Shown here: positions 8,415 to 16,244 of the stretch, piece after piece
Position numbering within the stretch: the first letter of the stretch is position 1
How the letters are laid out: every line of letters begins with the position of its first letter
Assembly (NCBI RefSeq): GCF_001431505.1
Contig: NZ_LDJP01000052.1
Span: 1 to 35,055, forward strand
Length of the DNA stretch: 35,055 nucleotides
Source of the DNA: Stenotrophomonas daejeonensis
GTDB taxonomy: Bacteria; Pseudomonadota; Gammaproteobacteria; Xanthomonadales; Xanthomonadaceae
Direction of reading: 5' to 3'
The notes under the pieces: model-generated
What the model was told of the DNA's origin: nothing
Seen by the model: only the letters and a program-made list of their open reading frames with translations
The model's database searches: none
Made by a program: the position numbers and the translations under genes

Positions 8415-9739
8415 GGCAGGCGTGGGTGCAGGCGTTCCTGTTCCAGCAGCAACGGGGTGCGTTGCAGGGCCGCGGCCACCTCGTCCCAGCCGGCGCGCCG
8501 CGCCCAGTCGCACATCGTGCCCGATACCGCTGGCGAGGGCGGTTCGCAGCCGGCGATGACCTCCGCCGGCAACGCATCCGGCGACATCAGCCACGGTTGC
8601 AGGCGCCGGTTCGCGGCCACGGCCGTCTCGGCCAGCTTGGCGGCGATGCGGAAGCCACCGCGATCGACGTCGCCCCAGTGGTACAGCGCGGCATCGGCCG
8701 GCAGCCCGGCCAGCAAGCGCGCATAGGCCGCACGCCACGTCGGCGACGGCATGCCACCGGTATAGAGCAGCAGCACCGGGGCGTCGCCGCGCAGGGCGGC
8801 GGCCTCGTGGAAGCTGGCGAGGTTCTCGATGCTCAGCAGCGCACGCGCTCCGGTGGCGATGCCGCGCACCGCATCCACCGGGAAACCCAGCCAGCGCCGC
8901 GGCAGGACGTGGTGGCTGCCGTCGTCCAGCTCCACCGTACCCTGCCCGGCCAGCAGCAGCGGTTGCGGTTCCCTGCGCAGGCCCAATGCCGACCAGACCT
9001 GCTCGTCCTCCAGCCCGCTGGGCGCGAGTTCGCCGGTGACCAGCAGGTCGAGCCACGCGGTCAGTGCTTCCAGCCGCTTGCTGTCACCGAACAGGGCGAT
9101 GCTGGCCTTGCGCAGGATGCGTTCGCCGCGCGCGTCGGCCAGCAGGGTATCCGTGGCGCGGGCAGCATCGGCGAGGTCGATGGCGGCCTCAGGACCGTGG
9201 CCGCGCACCTTGCGGCCGGCGCGCCAAGCGGTCAGCACTTCGGTGATGACGGAGAAACGCTGCGGGGCATTCGTCTCGTCGGAATTTCCGCAGGAGCGCC
9301 GTGAGTCGCGACCGGGCGTTTTCGGGAAGGCCTCGTCGCGACTCACGCCGCTACTGCAAGGGTACGGTGCGCTCCATTGCGCCAGCAGGGCTTCGGCGCG
9401 CACCACGCGTTCGCCCAGCAGTTCGATGCGCAGGTCACGCGCCAACGCCGCCACGTCACGCACGGTCAGGCGCAGCAGGCGTTCGCCATCGTCGCGGTGG
9501 CGGTCGCGTGTGGCGGTTATCGCGCCGGCGCGCTCGGCCAGCGCGATGCGGGCGTGGAAAGCGTCGAAATCGGCGACGCCACGCAATGCGCGGTATTCGG
9601 CGCCATCGCGCTTGCCGTCCATCGGCAGCGTGGCCGGTTGCGCGTCGCCGGCCAGCATTGCCCTCTCCGCACGGCGCAGCAGGCGTTCGAGCACGCGCCT
9701 TGCGGGCGTGTCGTCTTCCGGCTGCGCCGGCCCGTTCAC
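8411..9739 (-). CDS. jetD: Wadjet protein JetD, Toprim-like nuclease subunit
   Basis: A 442-residue DUF2220-type protein, the topoisomerase-VI-like DNA-cleaving subunit of the Wadjet system, which cuts small closed circular DNA after the SMC motor loads. The C-terminal Toprim-like half shows LLSIENLASFHE (catalytic glutamate near residue 304), LLLYTGGMPSPTWRAAYARL and ALYHWGDVDRGGFRIAAKL (acidic DxD near 356-358). Residues of about 128-150 are encoded by a REP palindrome and match nothing else in the protein. It starts with GTG overlapping the jetC stop (GTGA, 9739-9736), so it is coupled to jetC. Its TAG stop lies in the GTAG head of another REP. I assign it tentatively to a type II-like Wadjet. 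Confidence 0.85.
   Translation of the reverse strand: MNGPAQPEDDTPARRVLERLLRRAERAMLAGDAQPATLPMDGKRDGAEYRALRGVADFDAFHARIALAERAGAITATRDRHRDDGERLLRLTVRDVAALARDLRIELLGERVVRAEALLAQWSAPYPCSSGVSRDEAFPKTPGRDSRRSCGNSDETNAPQRFSVITEVLTAWRAGRKVRGHGPEAAIDLADAARATDTLLADARGERILRKASIALFGDSKRLEALTAWLDLLVTGELAPSGLEDEQVWSALGLRREPQPLLLAGQGTVELDDGSHHVLPRRWLGFPVDAVRGIATGARALLSIENLASFHEAAALRGDAPVLLLYTGGMPSPTWRAAYARLLAGLPADAALYHWGDVDRGGFRIAAKLAETAVAANRRLQPWLMSPDALPAEVIAGCEPPSPAVSGTMCDWARRAGWDEVAAALQRTPLLLEQERLHPRLP
9290..9357. repeat. REP pair inside the jetD coding sequence
   Basis: Arms 9290-9312 and 9335-9357 match as reverse complements at 21 of 23 bases around a 22-base loop. The left arm starts GCAGGAGCGC like the REPs at 4254 and 13817. 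The jetD frame stays open through it and encodes a Ser/Arg/Pro-rich stretch (YPCSSGVSRDEAFPKTPGRD). Confidence 0.88.
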
Positions 9740-12700
9740 GTCGCCGCCTGCTCGCGCTCGATGCGCTCGGTTTCGGCCGCCAGCAGTTCCGGGTGCAGGT
9801 CGAACTGGTCGGACAGCAGCAGCGCGCGCGCCGCTTCGGTCACTTCGATGCGCTCGGCCTGCAACAGGTCGCCGTCGCGGAACAGTTCGATGTAGCTGTC
9901 CAGCACGCCGGACAGGGTGCCCTGCGCGGTGTCCGGCGCGGCCAGCACCAGTTGCAGGCCCAGCGAGCGCAGGTAGCCGGTGATGGCGCGCGCGTTCTGC
10001 GCGTCGATCTTGTCGCCGAACTCGTCGAGCAGGATCAGCCCCAGCCCGCCCGGCTGCGCCTCGCTCTTGCCGTAGGCCGCGGCCAGCGCGGCGCCGGCGA
10101 TCACGTACAGCGGCGCACGGTGCTCGCCGCCGGAGCCGGAGCGCATGCGTTCGCTCAAGCTGCCGATCACGCGGTCGTCCTGGCGGATCTGCACCTCGAA
10201 GCGGAAGAAGCGGCGGTAGTCGTCCAGCGGCGAATTGGCAACGTGCGCGGCCGCCTTGTCCTCGACCAGGGCGCGGAACGCCTCGGGCACCTGCCCTGCA
10301 CTTTCAAACAAGGTGTCCTCGCCGCCGATGTCGGCGGCGCGCTGGATGAAGCGGTGCAGTTCGCGGAACTCCGGCAGCACCTCGTAATGGAACTGGTAGC
10401 GCTCGTTGTTGGAGAACGCCGGGCTGGCGCGCAGGGTGCGGTTGAGCGTGTTGATCTGGGTCTTGAGCCGGGTGAAGTTGTCGTACAGCGTCGAGGCCAC
10501 GCCGGTGCGGAAGGTGTCCACCGCGGTGGCGTAGGCCTGCTGCGCTTCTTCTTGGTACTGCACCAGTTCGGTGTCGCGCAGTTGCGCCAGTTCGCGTTGC
10601 AGCAGGCTGCGCGCGGGCCGCCATGCGCTGGCGTCGAAGTCGAGTTCGATGGCGTGGTCGCGTGCGTACTGCGCCAGCCCACTCCATGCCTCGGGCAGCA
10701 GCCGAGCCAACTGCGCATCGCTGTCCCTGGCGCGTTCCTCGCAGCGGCGCGCGCGCTCTTCCAGCGAGGGATATTTCTCGTCCAGTTCCTCGCGCTGGCG
10801 TTCGACCCGGTTGGGATCGACATCCGGGTCGGCGAAGGCTTCCACCGCGCGGCGCGCGACCAGTTCTTCCTGCTGGCGCAGGCCGTCGAGCAGGCCACGC
10901 GTGCGTTCGAGGTTGGAGGCAGCCACCGCTTCCTGCCCGACCAGCGCATCGGCGCGCTTTTCGCAGTCGGCCAGTTGCAGGTTCAGTTCGCGCACCTGTT
11001 CGGACAGGCGCAGCAGATCCGGGTCGAGCGAGGCGCGGCGGCTTTCCTGCGCGCTGCGGTAGCGCTCGCCCACCTGCCGGTGTTCCAGCACACGCTCGTG
11101 CAGCGATTGCGCCACTGCATCGGCATCGGCCAAGCGCGCCAAGCCGCGCTGGCAATCGTCGGCGCGGCGCAGTTGCGGTTCGATCTCGCGCACCGTGCGC
11201 TCGGCTTTTTCGATTTCCTCGTGCAGCACGCGCAGGCGTGCGCGGTTGTCGGACGCGCCGATGCGCAGATCGCCGGCGGCGGGCAGGCGCAGGCGTTCGA
11301 TGCTGCCGCCGCGCGAGAGCAGGCCGTCGCGGGTCAGGCCTTGGCGGCTACGCACCAACTCGGCTTCGGTTTCAACGCAGCGCAGTTCGCCAAGTTGGCG
11401 GCGCAGGAAGGCCAGCGCGTCGTCGTTTACGCCTTCCAGCAACGCAGCGACGCTGCCAGCGGCGGGTTCTTCGCCACCATGCGAGTTGCGCGCCTGACTC
11501 GACAGCGCCAGCTTGACGCCATACACCGAGCGCCCGCCGGACAGGCCGCGATACAGCTTGACCGCCCGCTCCTCGTCTTTGTCGGGGATCAGCAGTGCCT
11601 CGACGTTGCTGCGCAGATAGCCTTCGATGGCGTGCTGCCACGTCGCGTCGGTGACGCGCACCAGATCGCAGACCGGGCGTGCGTCGATACCCGCGTCGCG
11701 CAGGTAGCTCATCAGGCGCACCGTATCCGGGTGCAGTTCGGCCTGGCCTGCCGCCAGACGCTTCTGGTTCTGGCGCGCGGTTCCCAGCGCATCGCGCGCC
11801 TTGTCGTGGGCGGCGTGCAGCTGGCGGGCGTAGCGATCGACCCGTTCGCGCAGCGGCACGGCGGTATGCAGGGCCTGGCGCGCACGCGCGAACAGGTCTT
11901 CCGGCGTCCACGGCAACACGTCTTCGGCGGCGAGCGCCGACAGTTCGGCGTGCCAGCCATCCCAATCGGCGCGCGCGGCGGCCAGCGTTTCGGCGTCGAT
12001 ACCGTCGAGCGCCAGCGCGTCGAGTTGGCGGTATTGGTCGCGGATGAATCCGACTTCGCGCAGCAGGTCTTTCTTCAACTGCGCGAGGCGGTCGCGGTCG
12101 CGGCCGGCCAGTTCGTCGAGTTGCGCCTGCTCGCCGTAGCCGGCGCTGCCTTGCAGGCGGGTGTTGGCGCGCGCTTGTTCTTCGCGCAGGGTGTCACGTT
12201 CGACGCGGGTGTCTGCGAGGTTGCGGCGGGTATCGGCCAGTACGTTTTCCGCATCGGCGAGCGCGCCCTCGGCCTGGTCGAGTTGTTCGCTGTAGAGGTC
12301 GCGTGCGTATTCGGCGGCCAAGGCGCGCGCGGAAGCGGCGCGGGTGGCTTGCCCTGCGATCTTCTCGTACTGACGCTCCACGCCTTCGGCGGCGTCGATG
12401 CGCTGCCTGACCTGTTCGATCTTCTCCTTGATCTGGCGGAAGCTCTCCAGCAGCGCGCGGAAACGGGCGATGTCGGTGGGCCGGTCCTCGGCCACCAGCG
12501 TGCGCACGAACAGGTCCACGTCCTCGACGCGCTGCAGGTTCAGCGCGTTGAGGAAGGCCTTGCGATAGGCGGTGAGGTCGGGGCTGACCGACGGGCCGGC
12601 GCGCAGGCGCAGCAGCAGGTCGCGCAGGAAGCGTTCGGCATTGGGGTGCAGTTGCGGCGTCTCGCCCACTTCCTTGCAGCGGCGGCTGGCATGCTCGCGG

Positions 12701-13167
12701 AAGGTGTTCCACGCCAACGGCAGTTCCTTGCCGTTGATGCGCTCGACGTGTTCGTCCAGTTCCAGCGCCACGCCCGGCAGCAGGTACAGGCCGTGCACGC
12801 GGTGCTCGGGTTCATCGCTTGATGCGCCCAGCGCGATGCCGGCGGTCAGCGGCGTGCCGGTCTCGGTGTCGCGGAACACCAGCGAGATGTAGGTGGTGGC
12901 GGTGCGGCGCTTGCGGCCTTCCTCGCCGCTGCGGAACACGCCGAGGCAGTAATCGCGGATGGTGCGCGCGCGGTGGCTGCCGCCAGCCTGCGCGTTGAAG
13001 CGGATGCGGCTGCGGTCGCCGCCCAGCAGCACGATCTGCAAGGCGTCCAGCAGCGCGCTCTTGCCTGCGCCGTTGGGCGCGATGATGGCGCTGGTGCCGT
13101 CCAGCCGCAGGCTCTGCGCCTCGAACAGGAAGAACTGGACCAGATGGACGCATTCAAGCTGCTGCAT
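9736..13167 (-). CDS. jetC: Wadjet protein JetC, SMC/MukB-like ATPase
   Basis: A 1143-residue SMC-like ATPase, the loop-extruding motor of Wadjet. The N-terminal head has Walker A in AIIAPNGAGKSALLDAL (P31 to S37). The ABC signature is GSGSGGEHRAPLYVIAGAAL near residue 1009 and Walker B is GLGLILLDEFGDKIDAQNAR near residue 1045. Between them lie long Glu/Arg/Gln/Ala-rich helices, the coiled-coil arm, with a hinge-like middle (residues about 490-620). The ATG at 13167 was chosen because MQQLECVHLVQFFLFEAQSL is the family's usual N-terminus. It overlaps the jetB end by 14 bases and the jetD start by four. The frame is intact. Confidence 0.92.
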   Translation of the reverse strand: MQQLECVHLVQFFLFEAQSLRLDGTSAIIAPNGAGKSALLDALQIVLLGGDRSRIRFNAQAGGSHRARTIRDYCLGVFRSGEEGRKRRTATTYISLVFRDTETGTPLTAGIALGASSDEPEHRVHGLYLLPGVALELDEHVERINGKELPLAWNTFREHASRRCKEVGETPQLHPNAERFLRDLLLRLRAGPSVSPDLTAYRKAFLNALNLQRVEDVDLFVRTLVAEDRPTDIARFRALLESFRQIKEKIEQVRQRIDAAEGVERQYEKIAGQATRAASARALAAEYARDLYSEQLDQAEGALADAENVLADTRRNLADTRVERDTLREEQARANTRLQGSAGYGEQAQLDELAGRDRDRLAQLKKDLLREVGFIRDQYRQLDALALDGIDAETLAAARADWDGWHAELSALAAEDVLPWTPEDLFARARQALHTAVPLRERVDRYARQLHAAHDKARDALGTARQNQKRLAAGQAELHPDTVRLMSYLRDAGIDARPVCDLVRVTDATWQHAIEGYLRSNVEALLIPDKDEERAVKLYRGLSGGRSVYGVKLALSSQARNSHGGEEPAAGSVAALLEGVNDDALAFLRRQLGELRCVETEAELVRSRQGLTRDGLLSRGGSIERLRLPAAGDLRIGASDNRARLRVLHEEIEKAERTVREIEPQLRRADDCQRGLARLADADAVAQSLHERVLEHRQVGERYRSAQESRRASLDPDLLRLSEQVRELNLQLADCEKRADALVGQEAVAASNLERTRGLLDGLRQQEELVARRAVEAFADPDVDPNRVERQREELDEKYPSLEERARRCEERARDSDAQLARLLPEAWSGLAQYARDHAIELDFDASAWRPARSLLQRELAQLRDTELVQYQEEAQQAYATAVDTFRTGVASTLYDNFTRLKTQINTLNRTLRASPAFSNNERYQFHYEVLPEFRELHRFIQRAADIGGEDTLFESAGQVPEAFRALVEDKAAAHVANSPLDDYRRFFRFEVQIRQDDRVIGSLSERMRSGSGGEHRAPLYVIAGAALAAAYGKSEAQPGGLGLILLDEFGDKIDAQNARAITGYLRSLGLQLVLAAPDTAQGTLSGVLDSYIELFRDGDLLQAERIEVTEAARALLLSDQFDLHPELLAAETERIEREQAAT

Positions 13168-13780
13168 CGTCGTCCTCCACGTCCATCTCGCCATCCTCGT
13201 CGCGGTTGTGCTGGTCCAGCCGTTGCAGCCACTGCTCGCCGACGATCTCGACGATGGCCGGGCGCACCCGCAGGTGGAACGGCTGCGGGTCGTCGCTTTC
13301 CGACTCCACCAGCCGGCACACGCCCCAGCGTTTCAGGGTGCGCGCCAGCGTGCGCAGCGTGCCGACCTCGGGCATCGCGCGGCCGGTCAGCGCCTGCCAG
13401 CTTTCCTGCAATTCGGGCAGCTCGATCACCACTTCGCCGTGGTCCTCGATCAGGCCCTGGCGCATGGCTTCGTCATAGCGCTGGCGCATCACCAGCAGCG
13501 CCAGCGTTTCGTCCAGCGTCACCGGCGCGCCTTCGCCATGCGATGGCAGCGCGACCACGTAGCGGTAGTGCGCATTGCGCTCCACGCGGATGCCCAGCGG
13601 TTCCAGCGCGGCGGTGAAATCGGCGAGGTGGTCTTCGACCAGATGGTAGGCCACGCGCGAGCGCGCGTCGGCGGCGTACAGCACCTGCTCGGTGGCAAGG
13701 CGATAGGCGGCGCGCTCGAAGTCCTGCACCGTGTAGGTGCCGTTGGACATCTGGCTGAGGGTGTTCCAGCTGCGTTTCAT
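13154..13780 (-). CDS. jetB: Wadjet protein JetB (MukE-like, DUF4194-type)
   Basis: A 208-residue protein in the position and size of JetB, the MukE/KITE-like subunit that bridges the kleisin JetA and the JetC heads. Winged-helix-like segments are visible: DFERAAYRLATEQVLYAADARSRVAYHLVEDHLADF, LDETLALLVMRQRYDEAM and GTLRTLARTLKRWGVCRLVE. The tail is acidic (DEDGEMDVEDDDAAA). The ATG at 13780 has no Shine-Dalgarno sequence: the bases before it are pyrimidine-rich, made by a heptamer repeat. An ATG at 13750 would shorten it by ten residues. It overlaps jetC by 14 bases. Assignment rests on position and general pattern more than on a sharp motif. Confidence 0.82.
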   Translation of the reverse strand: MKRSWNTLSQMSNGTYTVQDFERAAYRLATEQVLYAADARSRVAYHLVEDHLADFTAALEPLGIRVERNAHYRYVVALPSHGEGAPVTLDETLALLVMRQRYDEAMRQGLIEDHGEVVIELPELQESWQALTGRAMPEVGTLRTLARTLKRWGVCRLVESESDDPQPFHLRVRPAIVEIVGEQWLQRLDQHNRDEDGEMDVEDDDAAA

Positions 13781-13787
13781 GAAGGCC

Positions 13788-13815
13788 GGGATTCGGGAAT
13801 AGGGAATGGGGAGTC
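13788..13815. repeat. tandem heptamer repeat (GGGAATN x 4)
   Basis: Four 7-base units in a row: GGGATTC, GGGAATA, GGGAATG, GGGAGTC. They lie between the jetB start (8 bases away) and the REP, so they form most of the untranslated region before jetB, read as CCC-rich pyrimidine on the sense strand. Confidence 0.75.
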
Positions 13816-13816
13816 G

Positions 13817-13888
13817 GTAGGAGCGCAGCTTGCTGCGCGATGGGGCTGTACCGGTAAAGCCCCGTCGCGCAGCAAGCTGCGCTCCTAC
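13817..13888. repeat. REP pair (GTAGGAGCGC family) between jetA and jetB
   Basis: Arms 13817-13847 and 13858-13888 pair at 30 of 31 bases (the one mismatch is a possible G-U) around a 10-base loop. Both ends read GTAG outwards. Each arm has an inner mini-hairpin (GCGCAGC-TT-GCTGCGC). The jetA stop codon TAG (13887-13885) lies within the right-hand GTAG. Confidence 0.92.
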
Positions 13889-15336
13889 GAGGGCATCGTG
13901 CCTATCCGCTGGACGCGGAAGCGCAGGCCGCGCAGGTAATCGTTGTCGTTGCCATCGCCGGCGTCGAGCAGCTCGACGCGGAAGCCGCGCAGCAGCCGGC
14001 CCAGCGGGTCCTCGCGGCGCAGGCCACCGATGCGGTTGCCGCGCAGGGCCAGCGTCAGCAGGGTCTGGTAGGCGCGCAGGTCCTCGATGCTGGCGATGTC
14101 CAGTTGTGCCGATTCGATCGCCATGCCGTGCTGCAGGTGGCGGCCGACGTAGCGCGCCATGCCCTCGGCGTTGACCAGCCGCGCACGCTTCATCCGCCGC
14201 AGCAGCGACAGCCGCGCCAACTGCTCGGGCGTGGGCGGCGTGGTGGCGTTGGCGCTGCGTGGGATCGGCACGGGCTTGCGGTGCGGGGCGCGCAGACGGG
14301 TTTCATCCATCAGCGGGCCGGGCGCGACCGGCAAGCGCAAAGCTTCCTCCGGTGCCGACAGCACGCCGCGGCAGGCACGGCGCAGCAGCACGTCGAGCCT
14401 GTCGGGCGCACGCAGGCGGTAGTCGAGGAAGGCCAGCGCGCGGCGGTTGGCCTGGCGGATGTCCTCGTCCAGCCGGGTCAGGTATTCGTCGATGCGCTCC
14501 AGTTCACGCAGGCGGCCGAGGCTGCGCGACAGGCGATGCTGCGCGCGTGCTTCGTCGCCGCCGGTGACGTGTTCGCGGTACCACGCCACCAGTGTCTGCC
14601 GCTGCGCGCCGGTTTCCAGTTGCTGCACCATCGCCAGAATCGAACTGCGCCGCGCCATCGGGTGGTCGGCGCGGTGCAGCTCGGCGTAGTCGCCGATGAA
14701 CAGCTGGCCGACGTAGCGCTCGAACCACTGCCGCGCGAACTGCGCGGTGGTTTCGGCCTTGCTCAGCTCCGGCATCAGGTCGCGCACCTGCAGGCCCATC
14801 GACGCCAGCGACACCAGCAGGCGGCGCGCCTGATCGGCGGCTTCATCGAGGATGCCGCCATCCATGCGGCCCTCGGCCACCTGCTGCAATTGCAGTTCCA
14901 CCGAGCGCATCTTGGCCGAGACGAAGGTCGGGCCGTGTTCGCTGAACTCCACCAGCGTCGAAAGCAGCTGCGCCACCATCGGCGGCATCGTCACCATCTC
15001 GCGTGCGCCGATGCGCTCCTGGCGCAGCCAGCCGGCGGCGCGGAAGCGGTCGTGGATGGCATTGGCGCGTGTATTCAGCGGCGCGTCCGGGGCCTGGCCG
15101 TCCTCGTCTTCCCACGGGTCGTCGGTGAGCAGGTAGCGCTCGATCGCGGCGGTGATCTCGCGCCGCTGGAAGCCATGGCTGGGCGGCACCGGCGCATCCG
15201 GGCCGAAGAACTCGTCGAACAGCCGGCACAGCAACGACCAGTAGTTCTGGCGGTTGGCCGAGGCCAGCGGGCCGAAGATGCCGGCGGGCACGACCGTGAA
15301 CAGCGGCGGCGTGGTCGTGGGGGTGGTCGTACTCAA
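13885..15336 (-). CDS. jetA: Wadjet protein JetA, kleisin-like subunit
   Basis: A 483-residue protein, first in the jet operon, where JetA (MukF-like kleisin) is expected; it would close the ring made with JetC and JetB. The sequence is largely helical: VVPAGIFGPLASANRQNYWSLL at the start, a central LLVSLASMGLQVRDLMPELSKAETTAQFARQWFERYVGQLFIGDYAELH, and a charged C-terminal domain with LSLLRRMKRARLVNAEGMARYVGRHL. I place the start at TTG 15336 because AGGA lies 11 bases upstream and the frame before it is low-complexity without family character. An upstream start at 15420 would add 28 residues. The stop is supplied by a REP. It may be the JetA/DUF5716-type family (type II), which I cannot verify here. 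Confidence 0.8.
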   Translation of the reverse strand: MSTTTPTTTPPLFTVVPAGIFGPLASANRQNYWSLLCRLFDEFFGPDAPVPPSHGFQRREITAAIERYLLTDDPWEDEDGQAPDAPLNTRANAIHDRFRAAGWLRQERIGAREMVTMPPMVAQLLSTLVEFSEHGPTFVSAKMRSVELQLQQVAEGRMDGGILDEAADQARRLLVSLASMGLQVRDLMPELSKAETTAQFARQWFERYVGQLFIGDYAELHRADHPMARRSSILAMVQQLETGAQRQTLVAWYREHVTGGDEARAQHRLSRSLGRLRELERIDEYLTRLDEDIRQANRRALAFLDYRLRAPDRLDVLLRRACRGVLSAPEEALRLPVAPGPLMDETRLRAPHRKPVPIPRSANATTPPTPEQLARLSLLRRMKRARLVNAEGMARYVGRHLQHGMAIESAQLDIASIEDLRAYQTLLTLALRGNRIGGLRREDPLGRLLRGFRVELLDAGDGNDNDYLRGLRFRVQRIGTMPS

Positions 15337-15369
15337 GATGTCGGGGGTCCTGCTGCTTCCTGCCGTGCT

Positions 15370-15393
15370 CCGGCGATTGTGGCATATCGCCGG
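15370..15393. promoter_or_regulatory. inverted repeat between jetA and the divergent unknown gene
   Basis: CCGGCGAT (15370-15377), 8 bases, ATCGCCGG (15386-15393): a perfect inverted repeat in the 126-base divergent intergenic region. It lies 34 bases before the jetA start and 70 bases before the plus-strand gene. Its position suits an operator serving both genes; no regulator is identified. Confidence 0.45.
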
Positions 15394-15462
15394 CGGGCCC
15401 CGCCTTCCGCCGCACGGCAAACGGCGGCATGCTCACCTCCCGGTCAACACCGGATCCGGCCG

Positions 15463-16131
15463 ATGAATGCTTCGCTCGACCCATTCCTGCAGTTCCTGCA
15501 GCAATGCGGCAAGAACCTGCAACGCATCGCCAACGCCACCAAGGGCGAATATTCACGCGCCGACGTGGCCCAGGAAGCCTGGCTGCTGGCCGGCCCGCTG
15601 GCCGAACGCCACGGGCTGCCGCTCGATTTCCTGGATCCCGGTTTTCAGGATCTGCTGCTGCGCCATTTGTACCAAGCGCTGGTGCGCTACACCGACCTGC
15701 ACGTCCGCCACGGGCTGCGACTGGACCACGCACCGGGTGACGATGCGGAGGAAGGTACCGCGCACCCACTGATGAACCACCTGACCAGCGATGAAGGCCG
15801 TGACCCGCTGGCCCATCTGCTGCTCGGCGAGGAACGGGCCGGGCTTCCCGACATCGACGCGCCACATCCCTCGCTGGCCGGGGCTTGGCTGGTGCTGCTG
15901 CAGGATTGCGGGCAGCACATGCCGAGCGTCGCCATGCGGCTGCTGATCTCCGTTTCATGGGCCTACCGCTGCTGCGCAAAAGCCCGGCGACTTGCCCGCG
16001 AACAGCACCCGATTGCATTGACGCCACCGCACAGCGCCCGCCAGCTTGGCCCGTGGCGGAAACACCGCGCCACGCGCGCACCACGGCAACTGGAATTCGA
16101 CTTCGGCTGGCCGACGCTGGTGATACCTTGA
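15463..16131 (+). CDS. unknown protein, divergent from the jet operon
   Basis: A 222-residue protein I do not recognise. There is no signal peptide or membrane segment. The N-terminal helix LQRIANATKGEYSRADVAQEAWLLAGPLAE weakly recalls sigma-factor region 2 (the AEDLVQE-like helix). The helix pair MRLLISVSWAYRCCAKARRLARE recalls a region-4 helix-turn-helix. The middle is acidic (DHAPGDDAEEGTAHPLMNHL) and the tail basic (PWRKHRATRAPRQLEFDFGWP). These hints suggest a DNA- or RNA-polymerase-binding protein but prove nothing. It starts 126 bases from jetA in the opposite direction and ends 14 bases before the first hipBA operator. The start at ATG 15463 has only a weak ribosome site. Confidence 0.75.
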   Translation: MNASLDPFLQFLQQCGKNLQRIANATKGEYSRADVAQEAWLLAGPLAERHGLPLDFLDPGFQDLLLRHLYQALVRYTDLHVRHGLRLDHAPGDDAEEGTAHPLMNHLTSDEGRDPLAHLLLGEERAGLPDIDAPHPSLAGAWLVLLQDCGQHMPSVAMRLLISVSWAYRCCAKARRLAREQHPIALTPPHSARQLGPWRKHRATRAPRQLEFDFGWPTLVIP

Positions 16132-16145
16132 GAATCCCGCAAAAA

Positions 16146-16157
16146 TCCCGCTCGGGA
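16146..16157. promoter_or_regulatory. hipBA operator 1
   Basis: TCCCGCTCGGGA, a perfect inverted repeat of TCCCG around CT. It lies upstream of the putative -35 and shares its half-site with two more operators, about 50 bp apart centre to centre. Confidence 0.75.
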
Positions 16158-16166
16158 ATTTATTTC

Positions 16167-16195
16167 TTGACGCGACCGAAATTACGGGAAATATT
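16167..16195 (+). promoter_or_regulatory. putative hipBA promoter
   Basis: TTGACG (16167-16172), a 17-bp spacer and AATATT (16190-16195). The -10 is only 4 of 6, but it overlaps operator 2, as expected for an autorepressed promoter. Transcription would begin near 16202. Confidence 0.5.
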
Positions 16196-16208
16196 CCCGA
16201 TCGGGAAT
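16193..16208. promoter_or_regulatory. hipBA operator 2
   Basis: ATTCCCGATCGGGAAT, a perfect 16-base palindrome covering the putative -10 and start of transcription. A further half-site pair (CGGGAA at 16185-16190) sits just beside it. Confidence 0.8.
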
Positions 16209-16244
16209 CAATACCCCTGTATCCAAGTCATGACCGCAGAAATT

